From Candidatus Syntrophosphaera thermopropionivorans (GTDB lineage: Bacteria; Cloacimonadota; Cloacimonadia; Cloacimonadales; Cloacimonadaceae), in contig NZ_SMOG01000012.1 in assembly GCF_004353895.1 (NCBI RefSeq), positions 1 through 40,846 of the forward strand: DNA of 40,846 nt. Direction: 5' to 3'. This document shows, piece after piece, positions 1 to 8,836 of the stretch. The position numbers and the translations under genes were made by a program. Positions within the stretch are counted from its first letter, which is position 1; every line of letters starts with the position of its first letter. The notes beneath the pieces are model-generated. The model was not told where the DNA came from. It ran no database searches and saw only the letters and a list, made by a program, of their open reading frames with translations.

Positions 1-687
1 TTCTTCTCTCGTGACCCCAGATTGCAAGAAGAATATATTGCTCTACACGAACAGTATATGCGAGATCGCATTGCTAAGTTATTGAAGAAAAAAGCAGAGC
101 ATAAAACCAGAGAAAGAAAACGCAGTCCCGCTCAGGGTGAAACCACCACTCCAGCAGAAGCAGCAGGGTCTGAAAAAGAAGAAACTGAGACAATCACAGA
201 AAGTCCTGAAACTACAAAAGAATCACCAGAAACAGTAGATTCTGAGAAAGAAAAAACTGTCTCTGCATCAGAAAGTGCTGAAAATACAGAAGAAACAAAA
301 CCTTCCTCAGAGGAAGAAAATATACCTCCTGCTGAAGAATTAGAAAAAAAGGAAGAAACAGAGATACTAAGCAGCGTTGCTACAGAAGAAACAATATCCG
401 AACCAGATCTTAATATAGTTTCAGAATCAAAAGAAGTTCCACCTTTTACTGAGGAAACCGTTTCCATTCCCGAACCTAATCCTGAAGGTATAGATGAAGA
501 AGAATTGACCAGCTATGAAGAAGAGATAGAAATTGTTTCTGAAAGCGTTAACTTAGAGGAACAACCACAACCTGAGACTTCAGAAAATCCAGAACCTACT
601 GTTGAAGAAGAAGCTGAAAGTGTTATTACTAAAGAAACTGAAACAGAAGAAAAAAAAGAACAGGATATAGAAACTAAATCTGAATAG
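1..687 (+). CDS. 3' end of an unidentified protein with long acidic tail
   Basis: The frame is open from the left edge to a TAG at 685-687, giving 228 residues of a gene that starts outside the window. A TTG at 22 could be an internal start, but the open frame upstream of it makes a truncated gene more likely. The first part (FFSRDPRLQEEYIALHEQYM) looks like the end of a folded or amphipathic region. A strongly basic stretch (residues about 25-45, KLLKKKAEHKTRERKR) follows. The remaining ~180 residues are low-complexity Glu/Ser/Thr/Pro, with repeated SPETTKESPET-like units, and are probably disordered. I do not recognise the family. Basic-then-acidic tails occur on ribosome- or membrane-associated proteins, but that is only a guess. 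Confidence 0.6.
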   Translation, partial: FFSRDPRLQEEYIALHEQYMRDRIAKLLKKKAEHKTRERKRSPAQGETTTPAEAAGSEKEETETITESPETTKESPETVDSEKEKTVSASESAENTEETKPSSEEENIPPAEELEKKEETEILSSVATEETISEPDLNIVSESKEVPPFTEETVSIPEPNPEGIDEEELTSYEEEIEIVSESVNLEEQPQPETSENPEPTVEEEAESVITKETETEEKKEQDIETKSE

Positions 688-753
688 GACTGTTTCTTAA
701 ACTATGTTCAGAAAGAACTTTAATTAAAGATTAAATTATGCTCATTAAAGACT

Positions 754-1479
754 ATGAGAAATAAAATAAATATGGCGGTTCTTAGGGACCGCCATATAGT
801 TTTGTGGCTGGATTTTCTTATTCCGGTTGCTATTCTGGTAATCGGAACTTGGCTAATTCGTAACTACTTTTGGGACCTCAAACTCTCAGGATTGTTTTAT
901 TTGGGTAATAATAATTGGTGGGGAATGCATAATGCCTTGTGCACTTTTATGTATCGCTATGGCACGATTCCAGCTCTTGCGCTCTCTATTGCAGCTCTCG
1001 GATTCTTTATAGTTAGTTTTTTCGCTTATAATTTCTATAAGTGGCGTCGCATCTGCCTCTTTCTAATGCTGGTAATGTTATTAGGACCGGGATTACTCGT
1101 AAATGGAGTTTTGAAAGAATATTGGGGTCGTCCCAGACCAAGAAATATAATTCCATTCGGAGGGAAATATGTCTATGAAAGACCTTTAGAAATAGACCTT
1201 TCCAGTCCAGGAAGTTCTTTTCCCAGTGGTCATTCTGCTATGGGGTTCTATTTCTTCACTCTATATTTCCTGGTGCGCGGGAAAAGAAAAAAATGGACCG
1301 CTCTCGCATTTATTATCGCTATCCTCTATGGATTTTTTATGGGTTTTGTACGCATCGCTCAAGGAGGTCATTTCCTCTCAGATATATTATGGTCCGGAGG
1401 GATAGTCTACCTTTCTTCCGCTCTCTGTTATTATCTATTAAGAATCAATTCAACCTTAGATTTAACCTCCTCTCAGTAA
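754..1479 (+). CDS. PAP2-superfamily membrane phosphatase
   Basis: 241 aa. The three signature blocks of the PAP2 (type 2 phosphatidic acid phosphatase / undecaprenyl-diphosphatase) family are present in order: KEYWGRPRPRN from K121, PSGH at 157-160, and R200-x5-H206-x3-D210 (RIAQGGHFLSD). Both catalytic histidines and the aspartate are intact. Several hydrophobic segments (about residues 17-36, 66-85, 93-112, 178-196, 211-229) predict a polytopic inner-membrane enzyme. It probably removes phosphate from a lipid phosphate or diphosphate such as undecaprenyl-PP, but the substrate cannot be read from sequence. ATG 754 is used; ATG 772 is an alternative and lies at the foot of a strong hairpin. 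The gene converges on the minus-strand ATPase. Confidence 0.88.
   Translation: MRNKINMAVLRDRHIVLWLDFLIPVAILVIGTWLIRNYFWDLKLSGLFYLGNNNWWGMHNALCTFMYRYGTIPALALSIAALGFFIVSFFAYNFYKWRRICLFLMLVMLLGPGLLVNGVLKEYWGRPRPRNIIPFGGKYVYERPLEIDLSSPGSSFPSGHSAMGFYFFTLYFLVRGKRKKWTALAFIIAILYGFFMGFVRIAQGGHFLSDILWSGGIVYLSSALCYYLLRINSTLDLTSSQ
772..795 (+). other. Perfect hairpin at the 5' end of the PAP2 gene
   Basis: The arms atggcggt (772-779) and accgccat (788-795) are exact reverse complements. Pairing extends inward by a G-T and a C-G pair to a TTAG loop, and outward by two A-T pairs (770-797), giving a 12-bp stem. It starts six codons into the PAP2 reading frame. It could act as an mRNA structure controlling translation, as a leaky terminator of the upstream gene (AGTTTT follows), or be chance. 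Confidence 0.5.
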
Positions 1480-1546
1480 TATTCATCTCCCTTTAAGGTA
1501 TGGTTATATTATAATAAAAGGTTAAGGGAAGCTTTAATATCATAGC

Positions 1547-3415
1547 TCAATTTCTAAATCCAATTTTTTTATTCCTCTTATCCAGATTGCTACTGGATTC
1601 CATCCGAGCATAATAATATAAAATATCATAGGTTAACTCTTTTAAGTCTGGATTAGATATTAAGTGATGACAGGCATTAAGGACAACATTTCTTATTTCT
1701 CCTCCCGTGAGAGAGAATTCCTGAGCTAAAGAAGTTAAATCAATTTTAGCAGAACCTGGAATTTTTTCATTTAGATGTAAATTCCAGAGTTTTAAGCGAC
1801 AATCATAATCAGGAACAGGGATCTCTAGTTTATAACGGAAACGACGAAATATCGCATAGTCAAGGTTTTCTCTCAAATTGGTAGTTACTATTAAAATTCC
1901 GGGGAAAGTTTCCAATTCTTCCAGAAATACACTTTGCAGAGCATTTTCTTCACTATCAACGGTAGTTGTTATATAAGTATTTCGGCAGTGCATCAGACTA
2001 TCACCTTCGTTGAGTAAAAAAACAGGCGCTATTTTCTCATGTAGCTGTCGCATATTTTTAAACAATTTCCTGGCGGATTTTTCTGTATCACTATAGTAAT
2101 GGCTTCTAACTGCTTCCGTATTAATTTTTAATAGAGGCTTGTTCAGTTCGTTGGCAATAATTCCAGCAATATAAGTTTTTCCCGTACCAGGTTCACCGTA
2201 CAACAGAATATTACATCCATTTAGAGTTTCTTTTCCATCCGATAAGGATGCAGTAATTAACCCCCAGCTGGCTAAGGTATCTAAATCTGGATTTTTCAAC
2301 TGATTTATTATAGAAACTACACTTTGAAAACTATCTGCAGGTAAAATGAGTTGATTTAGGGTCTGCTCAGGTGAAATGAGCGAAAAATAGGGTGAAGAAC
2401 TAATATAAGTCCTGATATCTATATCCTCATAATGGTATTCAAATAACTCTTTTATAGCAGAATTGCTCAGAACAAGTCCGTTTGAGCTAAATAATCCCGG
2501 TTTTTTCAGTAATTCCGCTTGCTGCAGCGGGTTATTATGTAGCATTTTCTCTGTAAAGTGGTTAAATTGCTCTTTATTCTCTGAAAGCAAAGCAGATAAT
2601 ATTCTATAATCAATGATTTTCTCGGATTTGTTATATTTGTATATTAAGAGCAGACACTTTTGCCAGAAAGAATCTAATCCATAGGTATGAACAAAAATCT
2701 TATAGGGATTATCCGATTTAAGTTTATGGGAAACCCTCAAAGCTGTAGATAATAATTTATTTATGGTTCTACCATAATACATAGTACATTCACTATCAAC
2801 CAGATTTAATTCATTATAACTATCAAATAAATGGTTTAGTGCATAACAGACTGTTTCAATAAAGGGTCGCTTTTCATAATCAATGAGAATAATATTTCTG
2901 GCTTCTTTGATGGGGGATTTTCCCAGCAGAATATGAAAAATTAGGCTATTTAAACTGTAATGTTTATAAAGTATTAAATTTATATCTTCAGCTGAGCCAT
3001 ATAAGGGATTATTACTAAAACTCAGGATTTCTCTATATATCAGGCTTTGAATGAATTCAATTTGCTCTCTAAAATCCCAATCTTTATCAGGGAAAATTCT
3101 GATTATTTCTTCAAAAGAAAATTCCAGTTGATATTCTTTAGAAATTTTATAGCAAAAGAATGAAATTACTGCTATATCATCACTATTTAGATTATATGAC
3201 TTTAATTCTGGATGTTCATATATTATTTGAAACAAGTTATTAAAGACCAGCTGGCTATCAATAGCTGGTTGTTTTTCTTTAATATTCCTTACTTTTGAGG
3301 TTCTTTCTCTCCTGTAATCACGAATTTGATAATTCTCCTCTTCCCTTTTTTCTACTTTTTGAAGAGTTGTGTAATAAAGGCTAAGCTGAGTAATTAGATT
3401 ATTTGTATTGCCCAT
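1547..3415 (-). CDS. AAA+ ATPase with NEGD-type Walker B
   Basis: 622 aa. The C-terminal half is a classical AAA module: Walker A GEPGTGKT at 407-414, Walker B FLLNEGD with N469-E470, a sensor-1 region (ILIVTTNL), and an arginine finger in FRRFRYK. The usual first Asp of Walker B is Asn, while the catalytic Glu is kept. This is a known variant of a bacterial AAA subfamily that often reads FNEAD. Residues 1-380 match nothing I can name and are probably helical. No protease or zinc motif is visible, so it is probably a remodelling ATPase of unknown target. The start is supported by GGAGG at 3420-3424, four bases before the ATG. It is the only minus gene in the first 22 kb and is not in an operon. 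Confidence 0.8.
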   Translation of the reverse strand: MGNTNNLITQLSLYYTTLQKVEKREEENYQIRDYRRERTSKVRNIKEKQPAIDSQLVFNNLFQIIYEHPELKSYNLNSDDIAVISFFCYKISKEYQLEFSFEEIIRIFPDKDWDFREQIEFIQSLIYREILSFSNNPLYGSAEDINLILYKHYSLNSLIFHILLGKSPIKEARNIILIDYEKRPFIETVCYALNHLFDSYNELNLVDSECTMYYGRTINKLLSTALRVSHKLKSDNPYKIFVHTYGLDSFWQKCLLLIYKYNKSEKIIDYRILSALLSENKEQFNHFTEKMLHNNPLQQAELLKKPGLFSSNGLVLSNSAIKELFEYHYEDIDIRTYISSSPYFSLISPEQTLNQLILPADSFQSVVSIINQLKNPDLDTLASWGLITASLSDGKETLNGCNILLYGEPGTGKTYIAGIIANELNKPLLKINTEAVRSHYYSDTEKSARKLFKNMRQLHEKIAPVFLLNEGDSLMHCRNTYITTTVDSEENALQSVFLEELETFPGILIVTTNLRENLDYAIFRRFRYKLEIPVPDYDCRLKLWNLHLNEKIPGSAKIDLTSLAQEFSLTGGEIRNVVLNACHHLISNPDLKELTYDILYYYARMESSSNLDKRNKKIGFRN

Positions 3416-3448
3416 TATTCCTCCACTTATTTTTTTCTACTATACCCT

Positions 3449-3477
3449 ATTATAACAAGAAAAAAACGAAATAGCGG
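3449..3477 (-). promoter_or_regulatory. Extended -10 promoter for the AAA ATPase
   Basis: Read on the minus strand there is TGTTATAAT, an extended -10 (TGnTATAAT) with a consensus hexamer at 3454-3449, about 35 nt before the start codon. No good -35 lies 17 nt upstream (CCGCTA), which extended -10 promoters tolerate. Confidence 0.45.
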
Positions 3478-3683
3478 AAAAATTTTAACTTTTTTTGGAT
3501 TTGATGCGCTAACTGCTTATTTATGATTTGATTATGACTCTAACTAAGCTCTCCCTTAGCGGACTTAAACCATAATTTATCTATTTCCAATTTATTACTA
3601 ACTTTAGCCACTTAGTTTTAGGTAAGATGTCTTATAATTGTGGGAAGAAATTTCTACTTGACAGATTAAATCCAGATTAGAAT

Positions 3684-3712
3684 TTGACTTTGCATACAGA
3701 AATGAATATAAA
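3684..3712 (+). promoter_or_regulatory. Sigma-70 promoter of the rimP-nusA-infB operon
   Basis: TTGACT (3684-3689), a 17-bp spacer, then TATAAA (3707-3712), one mismatch to consensus in each box. Transcription would start near 3719, leaving a ~94-nt leader that contains the hairpin at 3747-3774. A second TTGACA at 3658 has no matching -10. Confidence 0.65.
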
Positions 3713-3746
3713 TCATTTCGGTGAAGAGAGTTTATTGTTTAGAAAG

Positions 3747-3774
3747 ATAGCTAAGAGAATTAGCTATTTTTTTT
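3747..3774 (+). terminator. Leader terminator/attenuator before rimP
   Basis: ATAGCTAA (3747-3754), loop GAGAA, TTAGCTAT (3760-3767), followed by a run of eight T (3767-3774). This is an intrinsic-terminator shape, though the stem is AT-rich and weak. It lies between the predicted promoter and rimP, so it would act as an attenuator of the whole operon. Autoregulation by NusA through leader terminators is established in E. coli; here it is inferred. Confidence 0.5.
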
Positions 3775-3812
3775 AGCATAATATGTATATAAGGTGAGGA
3801 GAAAGATAGAAG

Positions 3813-4289
3813 ATGGTGTATTATCGGTCACAAGTAGAAAATATAGCGAAAAAGCTATGTGCTGAACAGCATCTTGCCCTTTATGATATAGAGGAAAAGA
3901 TGTCTGCAAAGGGAAGAATTATAACCGTTTACCTGACCAAAATTGGTGGTGTGACCGTGGATGATTGTGCCTACTTCAGTCGTGCTCTAAGTGATGAACT
4001 GGATGAACTGGATATCATACCAGAGCGCTATTTCCTGGAAGTGTCCTCACCAGGGTTGGAAAGGGTTCTTAAATTGAAGAGCCACTATGCAAGTGCTATT
4101 AATGAAAAAGTGGCTGTACAATGGACAGAAGGCGATGAAAAGCACTCTGCTATGGGAACCTTGATTGAAGTTAATGCAGACACTATTACACTGGATGACC
4201 GTGGAAAGATAGTGGAAATAAACTTCAAGGATATTAATCGTGCAAAAACCGTCTTTCTTGATAAAGAAAGGAGTGAAAAGAAAAGATGA
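3813..4289 (+). CDS. rimP: Ribosome maturation factor RimP
   Basis: 158 aa, the normal size. The protein assists maturation of the 30S subunit. The conserved RimP core is visible: DDCAYFSRALSDELDELDII, then YFLEVSSPGLERVLK (the family hallmark EVSSPGxxR), followed by a small Sm-like SH3 domain from about residue 90 (VAVQWTEG...MGTLIEV...ITL). Position at the head of a nusA-infB operon is the classical arrangement. The start ATG is preceded by AAGGTGAGGAG at 3791-3801. It overlaps nusA by ATGA. Confidence 0.95.
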   Translation: MVYYRSQVENIAKKLCAEQHLALYDIEEKMSAKGRIITVYLTKIGGVTVDDCAYFSRALSDELDELDIIPERYFLEVSSPGLERVLKLKSHYASAINEKVAVQWTEGDEKHSAMGTLIEVNADTITLDDRGKIVEINFKDINRAKTVFLDKERSEKKR

Positions 4290-5521
4290 GTACAAATATA
4301 CTGGACGCAGTGGTCAAACTTGCAGCTATCAAGCAGTTAGATAAGGAGACTATCCAGGCAATAATATTGGAATCTATATATAATATATTGAATAAAAAAC
4401 TGGAACCTGAAAATCAACTGGAACTTATAGTAGATGAAGATACTAATGCCATCAAGGCAAATTTCCTCTGTAAAGTGGTGGAAGTAGAGAAAAATCTGGG
4501 TGAAATTTCTCTGGATGAAGCCCGGAAAATTTATGGAAAAGATGTGGAAATAGGACAATATGTGCCCAAAACTATGGCAATGTATGAATTTGAACCCAAG
4601 TTGATTAAAACTGCGCAAAAAGCTATTCAGGATAAGATACACCAGCTGGAAGAAGAAAAAGTCCGCAATGATTTTGATAAGCAAAAAAATACCATTGTCA
4701 GTGGTAAAATTAAATCTATTGATGATAATGGAAACTATAGAATTGATATTGGTTATTCTGATGCTATCTTGCCCGTAGATGAACAAATAGAAAATGAGTA
4801 TTACCGCGTGGGTGATAACATAAAAGCCTATGTGGTAAATATACAGGTGCATAAAAATAATAATGCCATCATTCTTTCTCGCACTAATCCTGAATTTGTG
4901 AAAAAGCTGTTTGAAACTGAAATACCCGAGATTTATGATGGAACTATCAAAATTTTGAAAATCGTTCGTGAACCTGGTGTTAGAACTAAAGTAGAGATAG
5001 AATCAACCGACCCCAAACTTGATCCTGTAGCTGCTTGTATCGGAATCAAAGGAACTCGTATTGATAGTATTCGGAGAGAACTTCACGGTGAACAGATTGA
5101 TTTGGTAGTTCATGATGAAGACCCTGAAAAGATGATAGTTAGAGCTCTCGGTTTAGAAAATGTTAAAAGGGTTATATTAGAACGCAATAGAGCTGCCAGC
5201 GTTATTGTAGATGATGAGGATAAGGTTATGGCTATCGGAAAAGGTGGTAAGAATGTTAAACTTGCTGCTAAATTGACCGGAATGAAGATTGATATTTACA
5301 CTATGGATGAATTTGAAGAAAAAATGGCAAAAGAACGCAGGACTATCAGTCACATAACCGAACTGGATGGAGTAACTCCCAAGATAGCGGAAATACTAAG
5401 ACATGCAGGATATACCTCAGTGCAAGACATCTATGCTGCATCTATTGAAGAGCTCTGTAATCTTGAAGGTGTGGGTGAGAAAACTGCCCAAAGGCTGAAA
5501 GAGGCAGCCAAAGATTTCTAA
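4286..5521 (+). CDS. nusA: Transcription termination/antitermination factor NusA
   Basis: 411 aa. Binds RNA polymerase and nascent RNA and modulates pausing, termination and antitermination. Domains in order: N-terminal RNAP-binding domain (1-125), S1 (about 136-200, IVSGKIKSIDDNGNYRIDI), KH1 with GIKGTRIDSIRREL, KH2 with GKGGKNVKLAAKL, and a C-terminal helix-hairpin-helix repeat from about 358 (NLEGVGEKTAQRLKEAA). The HhH tail is a single acidic-repeat-like module rather than the two of E. coli. The gene starts inside the rimP stop (ATGA), and its TAA shares the A with the next ATG, so the genes are probably translationally coupled. It is the likely regulator of the leader terminator. Confidence 0.96.
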   Translation: MSTNILDAVVKLAAIKQLDKETIQAIILESIYNILNKKLEPENQLELIVDEDTNAIKANFLCKVVEVEKNLGEISLDEARKIYGKDVEIGQYVPKTMAMYEFEPKLIKTAQKAIQDKIHQLEEEKVRNDFDKQKNTIVSGKIKSIDDNGNYRIDIGYSDAILPVDEQIENEYYRVGDNIKAYVVNIQVHKNNNAIILSRTNPEFVKKLFETEIPEIYDGTIKILKIVREPGVRTKVEIESTDPKLDPVAACIGIKGTRIDSIRRELHGEQIDLVVHDEDPEKMIVRALGLENVKRVILERNRAASVIVDDEDKVMAIGKGGKNVKLAAKLTGMKIDIYTMDEFEEKMAKERRTISHITELDGVTPKIAEILRHAGYTSVQDIYAASIEELCNLEGVGEKTAQRLKEAAKDF

Positions 5522-5820
5522 TGCCCAATAAACATAGTAAAGCTCAGCATATGCCGCAGAGAACCTGTGCTATTTGCAAGTCCAAAAAAGACCTGGATGA
5601 GCTCTATGCCTTCATTATTATGCCTGAGGGTATCATTATAGACCCCAAGAGAAGATTACAACGACGCAGACATTATATATGTAAGAATATAAATTGTCTT
5701 TCCAATTTAGAGGATTGGGAAAAGCGTTATTTTAAAAAACATTTTGGAATCAAAAAAGATTGGTCAGAACTGGACCTGCAGAGCAAGAATTCAGTTCAAG
5801 GAGTAAACAATGGACAATGA
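5521..5820 (+). CDS. rnpM: YlxR/RnpM family RNA-binding protein
   Basis: 99 aa. Matches the DUF448/YlxR family: RTCAICKSKKDLDEL near the N-terminus (the family's RTCxxC..K), then the basic RRLQRRRHYICKNINCL block, where family members have a GRGAYVC-like segment. In Bacillus the protein binds RNase P RNA (RnpM). It sits between nusA and ylxQ exactly as in many bacteria. Start ATG 5521 overlaps the nusA stop by one base (TAATG). Four cysteines (CAIC, C..NC) are present, so metal binding is possible but unproven. Confidence 0.88.
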   Translation: MPNKHSKAQHMPQRTCAICKSKKDLDELYAFIIMPEGIIIDPKRRLQRRRHYICKNINCLSNLEDWEKRYFKKHFGIKKDWSELDLQSKNSVQGVNNGQ

Positions 5821-6133
5821 AGAAAAAAAATCTCACATAATTAATTTAATGCAGTTTGCTCGTAAAGCAGGTAAGATGGTTTCTGGCACGGATGCTTGTC
5901 TTCGGGATTTACGGAAAAATAATCTTAAATTGATTATTATTGCCGAAGACACATCACCTAAGACAGTTAAAAGGATAACTGATGCAAGGAATGTTCTGGA
6001 AAACTTCGTTCCCATTATTCGCTGGGGAACACAAAAAGAACTAAGTATGGCTTTAGGACTACCTGTTTCCGGAATATTCGGAATTAAAGACGGTCAATTT
6101 GCCGCCAAATTGTTGGAATACTATTCCAATTAA
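5810..6133 (+). CDS. ylxQ: L7Ae-family RNA-binding protein YlxQ
   Basis: 107 aa, the size of the L7Ae/L30e/S12e/Gadd45 fold. Visible signature: ARKAGKMVSGTDACLRDLRK followed by LKLIIIAEDTSPKTVKRI, as in kink-turn-binding YlxQ proteins. The C-terminal part (GIFGIKDGQFAAKLL) matches the family end. Overlaps ylxR by 11 nt; AAGGAG at 5798-5803 supports the ATG. Part of the conserved nusA-ylxR-ylxQ-infB cluster. Its RNA target is not known from sequence. Confidence 0.88.
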   Translation: MDNEEKKSHIINLMQFARKAGKMVSGTDACLRDLRKNNLKLIIIAEDTSPKTVKRITDARNVLENFVPIIRWGTQKELSMALGLPVSGIFGIKDGQFAAKLLEYYSN

Positions 6134-6148
6134 AATTAGAGGGAAAAA

Positions 6149-8833
6149 GTGCAAATAAGAGTACACGAATTAGCTAAGGAACTTAAAATAAGCAATATGG
6201 CTTTAAGGAAACACCTTAATGATATGGGGGTTAATGTTAAAAGTCATATGAGCCTTATTGATGAAGAAATAGCCGATAAAATTCGGAAAAAATATTATGA
6301 GCAAGTGGACGCTGAAAAAAGAGCTGAAAAAGATAGAAAACGCTTGCAGGAAATGAGACAAGCAGCAAAGGCTAATAAAACTGAAAAAGCACCTCAGGAA
6401 AAACCAAGGGAAACTCCAGAGACTAAAGCTGCTAAACCCAGCACTAAAGAATATACTAAAGCAGCAAAAACTCAACCTGCTCACGAAGAAGAGGTTAAAA
6501 AAACTGAAGCTCTTGAAGCAGTAGCTCCTCCTGATACAACTGAACCCGCTCCGGTCCCTGAACCTAAACAGGCTGAAACAGTAGAACCAGCACCTTCAAA
6601 GCCAAGACCTGAGGAAATGCTGCCGAAAGGAAAACCACCCACTCGTATTATTGTTCCCCATCAGCAAGCTACACCGGTTATTAGCAAAGGGAAGAAAACT
6701 ACTCCTAAACCTAAACCCAAGCCTGAATCCGTATCAAGAGAGCGAACCACCACTTTTAAAAAATCTCCAAGAGAAGAAAGAAAAAAGGAAGAACCGCGGA
6801 AAAAACCTCCTGTTGCGATTACTCCTTTACCTATTGAACCAGTTGAAACAGAAAAAGAACCCGAGATTAAAAAGTTTGGTAAAGTTAGGGTTAATCATGA
6901 AGAATTAGGTGAAAAAAGTAAACATAAACGAGCTATCGTTAGCTCAGTTAAGAAAAGCAAGCAAAAGGAAGAGTTCCCCATTGATGTGGATGAAGCGGAA
7001 ATTTCACGCAATATAAAGAAAATACTGCAAAAAACCAGGAAAAAGAAATATCATAAGGAAGCACAAGCAACCAGTGAAAACACCGAAAATAAGGTTATTA
7101 TCAGGGAATTTACTTCTGTTAGTGAGCTCGCAAAGATTCTTAATGTTCCTCCGGCAGATATAATCTCCAAATTCTTTGCTATGGGTCAGCTGGTCACAAT
7201 GAACCAGAGATTGGACCGGGATTCACTTGAAATGATTTGTGATGAATTCAATGTGGACTTCCAGTTTGAAGATGAATATGGAGTTGATATCTTGGATAAA
7301 GAAAAGGAACTATATGCTGATGCAGAATATGAACCTCGTCCTCCAATTGTGACCATTATGGGTCATGTAGACCATGGTAAAACTTCTATTCTGGATTATA
7401 TACGCAATACCAATGTAGTAGCAGGTGAAGCAGGTGGTATCACTCAACATATTGGAGCTTATCAAATTGAGATTAATAAAAATAAAATTACCTTCATTGA
7501 TACTCCTGGACATGAAGCATTCACGGCAATGCGAGCACGTGGGGCAAATGTAACTGATATAGCTGTCATTGTTGTTGCTGCTAATGAAGGAATGAAACCT
7601 CAAACTAAAGAAGCCATTGACCATGCTAAAGCGGCAGGAGTTCCTATCATTGTCGCTATCAATAAAGTAGATTTGCCTGATGCTAATGTGAATAGAGTCA
7701 TTGCACAGCTTCTGGATTATGGCGTTATGCTGGAACAATATGGTGGAGATGTACCCTGGTGCACTACTTCCGTTGTAACCGGTGAAGGTATCCTGAATCT
7801 CATAGAGTTGATTCTTATAATGGCAGAAATGATGGAACTCAAAGCCAGAAGAAAAGTGCCTGGTTCTGGTGTGGTTTTGGAAGCTGAAAAAGACCCACGT
7901 ATGGGTTCTATCGCTACTATTCTGGTGCAAGAAGGAACAATTAAGAAGGGTGATATTATTGTTTGTGGTCCCACTCATGGAAGAATTCGTAGAATAGAAA
8001 ATGAGAGAGGACAGGAAATTAAGCAACTTTATCCTTCTGATGTGGGACGCATCTTTGGCTTGAATGATGTACCTAAAGCAGGAGACTTGGTTAATCAGGT
8101 TGATTCCGAAAAAACCGCTCGTGCTATTAGTACAGAAAGAAATCAAATCCGATTGGAACGAGAAAAATACCAAAATCAAGCCTCACTACAGAACATCTTT
8201 GAACGTATAAGGGATGAACAATTAAAGGAACTAAATCTTATCATTAAAGCAGATACTGACGGTTCCGTGGAGGCACTGGCAGATTCTTTTGCCAAGATTT
8301 CTCATCCGCAAGTGATTCTTAATATTATTCATAAAAGTGTCGGTGGTATCAATGAAGCCGATGTAAGTTTAGCTGCTGCTTCTGATGCTGTGATCATCGG
8401 TTTTAGAGTTAGAGCCAATCAACAAGCTAAAAAGATGGCAGAAGAAGAAAAAGTTGATATCCGGCTTTATCAGGTGATTTATGATGCTATTGAAGATGTA
8501 GAAGCCTCTTTAGAAGGAATGTTACAGCCCGAGTATAAAGAACATATTATTGGGACGGCATCCGTGCGTCAGGTGTTCAAAATTAAAAAAGTTGGCACTG
8601 TAGCAGGTTGCCAGATTGAAAGCGGTTATGTCAGGAAAGGTTGTAAGGTTAGAGTCTATCGTAATGATGTGATGATTGCAGAAGATGACCTTGCCACCTT
8701 AAAACACTATGCCGAAGATGTGGAAGAAGTTAGAGCTGGCAGTGAATGCGGCATTACCTTAGAGAATTTCTCCGACATCAAAGAAGGCGATATCCTTGAA
8801 TTCTATGTCCTGGAAGAAAGTGCTAAGAAATAA
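6149..8833 (+). CDS. infB: Translation initiation factor IF-2
   Basis: 894 aa GTPase that loads initiator tRNA on the 30S subunit and promotes subunit joining. There are two IF2_N modules: residues 1-50 ([19 protein letters not shown]) and about 315-375 ([20 protein letters not shown]). They are separated by a ~260-residue Lys/Pro/Glu-rich linker. The G domain begins at G1 GHVDHGKT (405-412), with G3 DTPGHEAF and G4 NKVDLP, then the beta barrels and the C-terminal domain ([14 protein letters not shown]-like, [10 protein letters not shown]). Start codon is GTG, preceded by AGAGGG at 6138-6143. Everything expected of a functional IF-2 is present. Confidence 0.97.
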   Translation: MQIRVHELAKELKISNMALRKHLNDMGVNVKSHMSLIDEEIADKIRKKYYEQVDAEKRAEKDRKRLQEMRQAAKANKTEKAPQEKPRETPETKAAKPSTKEYTKAAKTQPAHEEEVKKTEALEAVAPPDTTEPAPVPEPKQAETVEPAPSKPRPEEMLPKGKPPTRIIVPHQQATPVISKGKKTTPKPKPKPESVSRERTTTFKKSPREERKKEEPRKKPPVAITPLPIEPVETEKEPEIKKFGKVRVNHEELGEKSKHKRAIVSSVKKSKQKEEFPIDVDEAEISRNIKKILQKTRKKKYHKEAQATSENTENKVIIREFTSVSELAKILNVPPADIISKFFAMGQLVTMNQRLDRDSLEMICDEFNVDFQFEDEYGVDILDKEKELYADAEYEPRPPIVTIMGHVDHGKTSILDYIRNTNVVAGEAGGITQHIGAYQIEINKNKITFIDTPGHEAFTAMRARGANVTDIAVIVVAANEGMKPQTKEAIDHAKAAGVPIIVAINKVDLPDANVNRVIAQLLDYGVMLEQYGGDVPWCTTSVVTGEGILNLIELILIMAEMMELKARRKVPGSGVVLEAEKDPRMGSIATILVQEGTIKKGDIIVCGPTHGRIRRIENERGQEIKQLYPSDVGRIFGLNDVPKAGDLVNQVDSEKTARAISTERNQIRLEREKYQNQASLQNIFERIRDEQLKELNLIIKADTDGSVEALADSFAKISHPQVILNIIHKSVGGINEADVSLAAASDAVIIGFRVRANQQAKKMAEEEKVDIRLYQVIYDAIEDVEASLEGMLQPEYKEHIIGTASVRQVFKIKKVGTVAGCQIESGYVRKGCKVRVYRNDVMIAEDDLATLKHYAEDVEEVRAGSECGITLENFSDIKEGDILEFYVLEESAKK

Positions 8834-8836
8834 ACT

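Larger units (their letters stand above)
3416..3812. other. Divergent intergenic region, AAA ATPase / rimP operon
   Basis: About 400 bp without a credible reading frame. It carries the minus-strand extended -10 and the GGAGG of the ATPase on the left. On the right are a consensus-like plus promoter (3684-3712), a leader hairpin (3747-3774) and the rimP ribosome site (AAGGTGAGGAG, 3791-3801). The 14-mer AGCTCTCCCTTAGC at 3547-3560 recurs, inverted, in the fold-back element at 21805-21818. No structured RNA is recognised in 3480-3680. Confidence 0.6.

Noticed and set aside
132-467. Minus-strand Ser/Val-rich frame
   Set aside because: It is the complement of the Glu-rich tail; low complexity with no start signal.
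7310-8179. Minus-strand 289-codon frame inside infB
   Set aside because: Antisense shadow of the conserved IF-2 G domain; composition Ser/Asn/Ile/Phe-rich as expected for a shadow.
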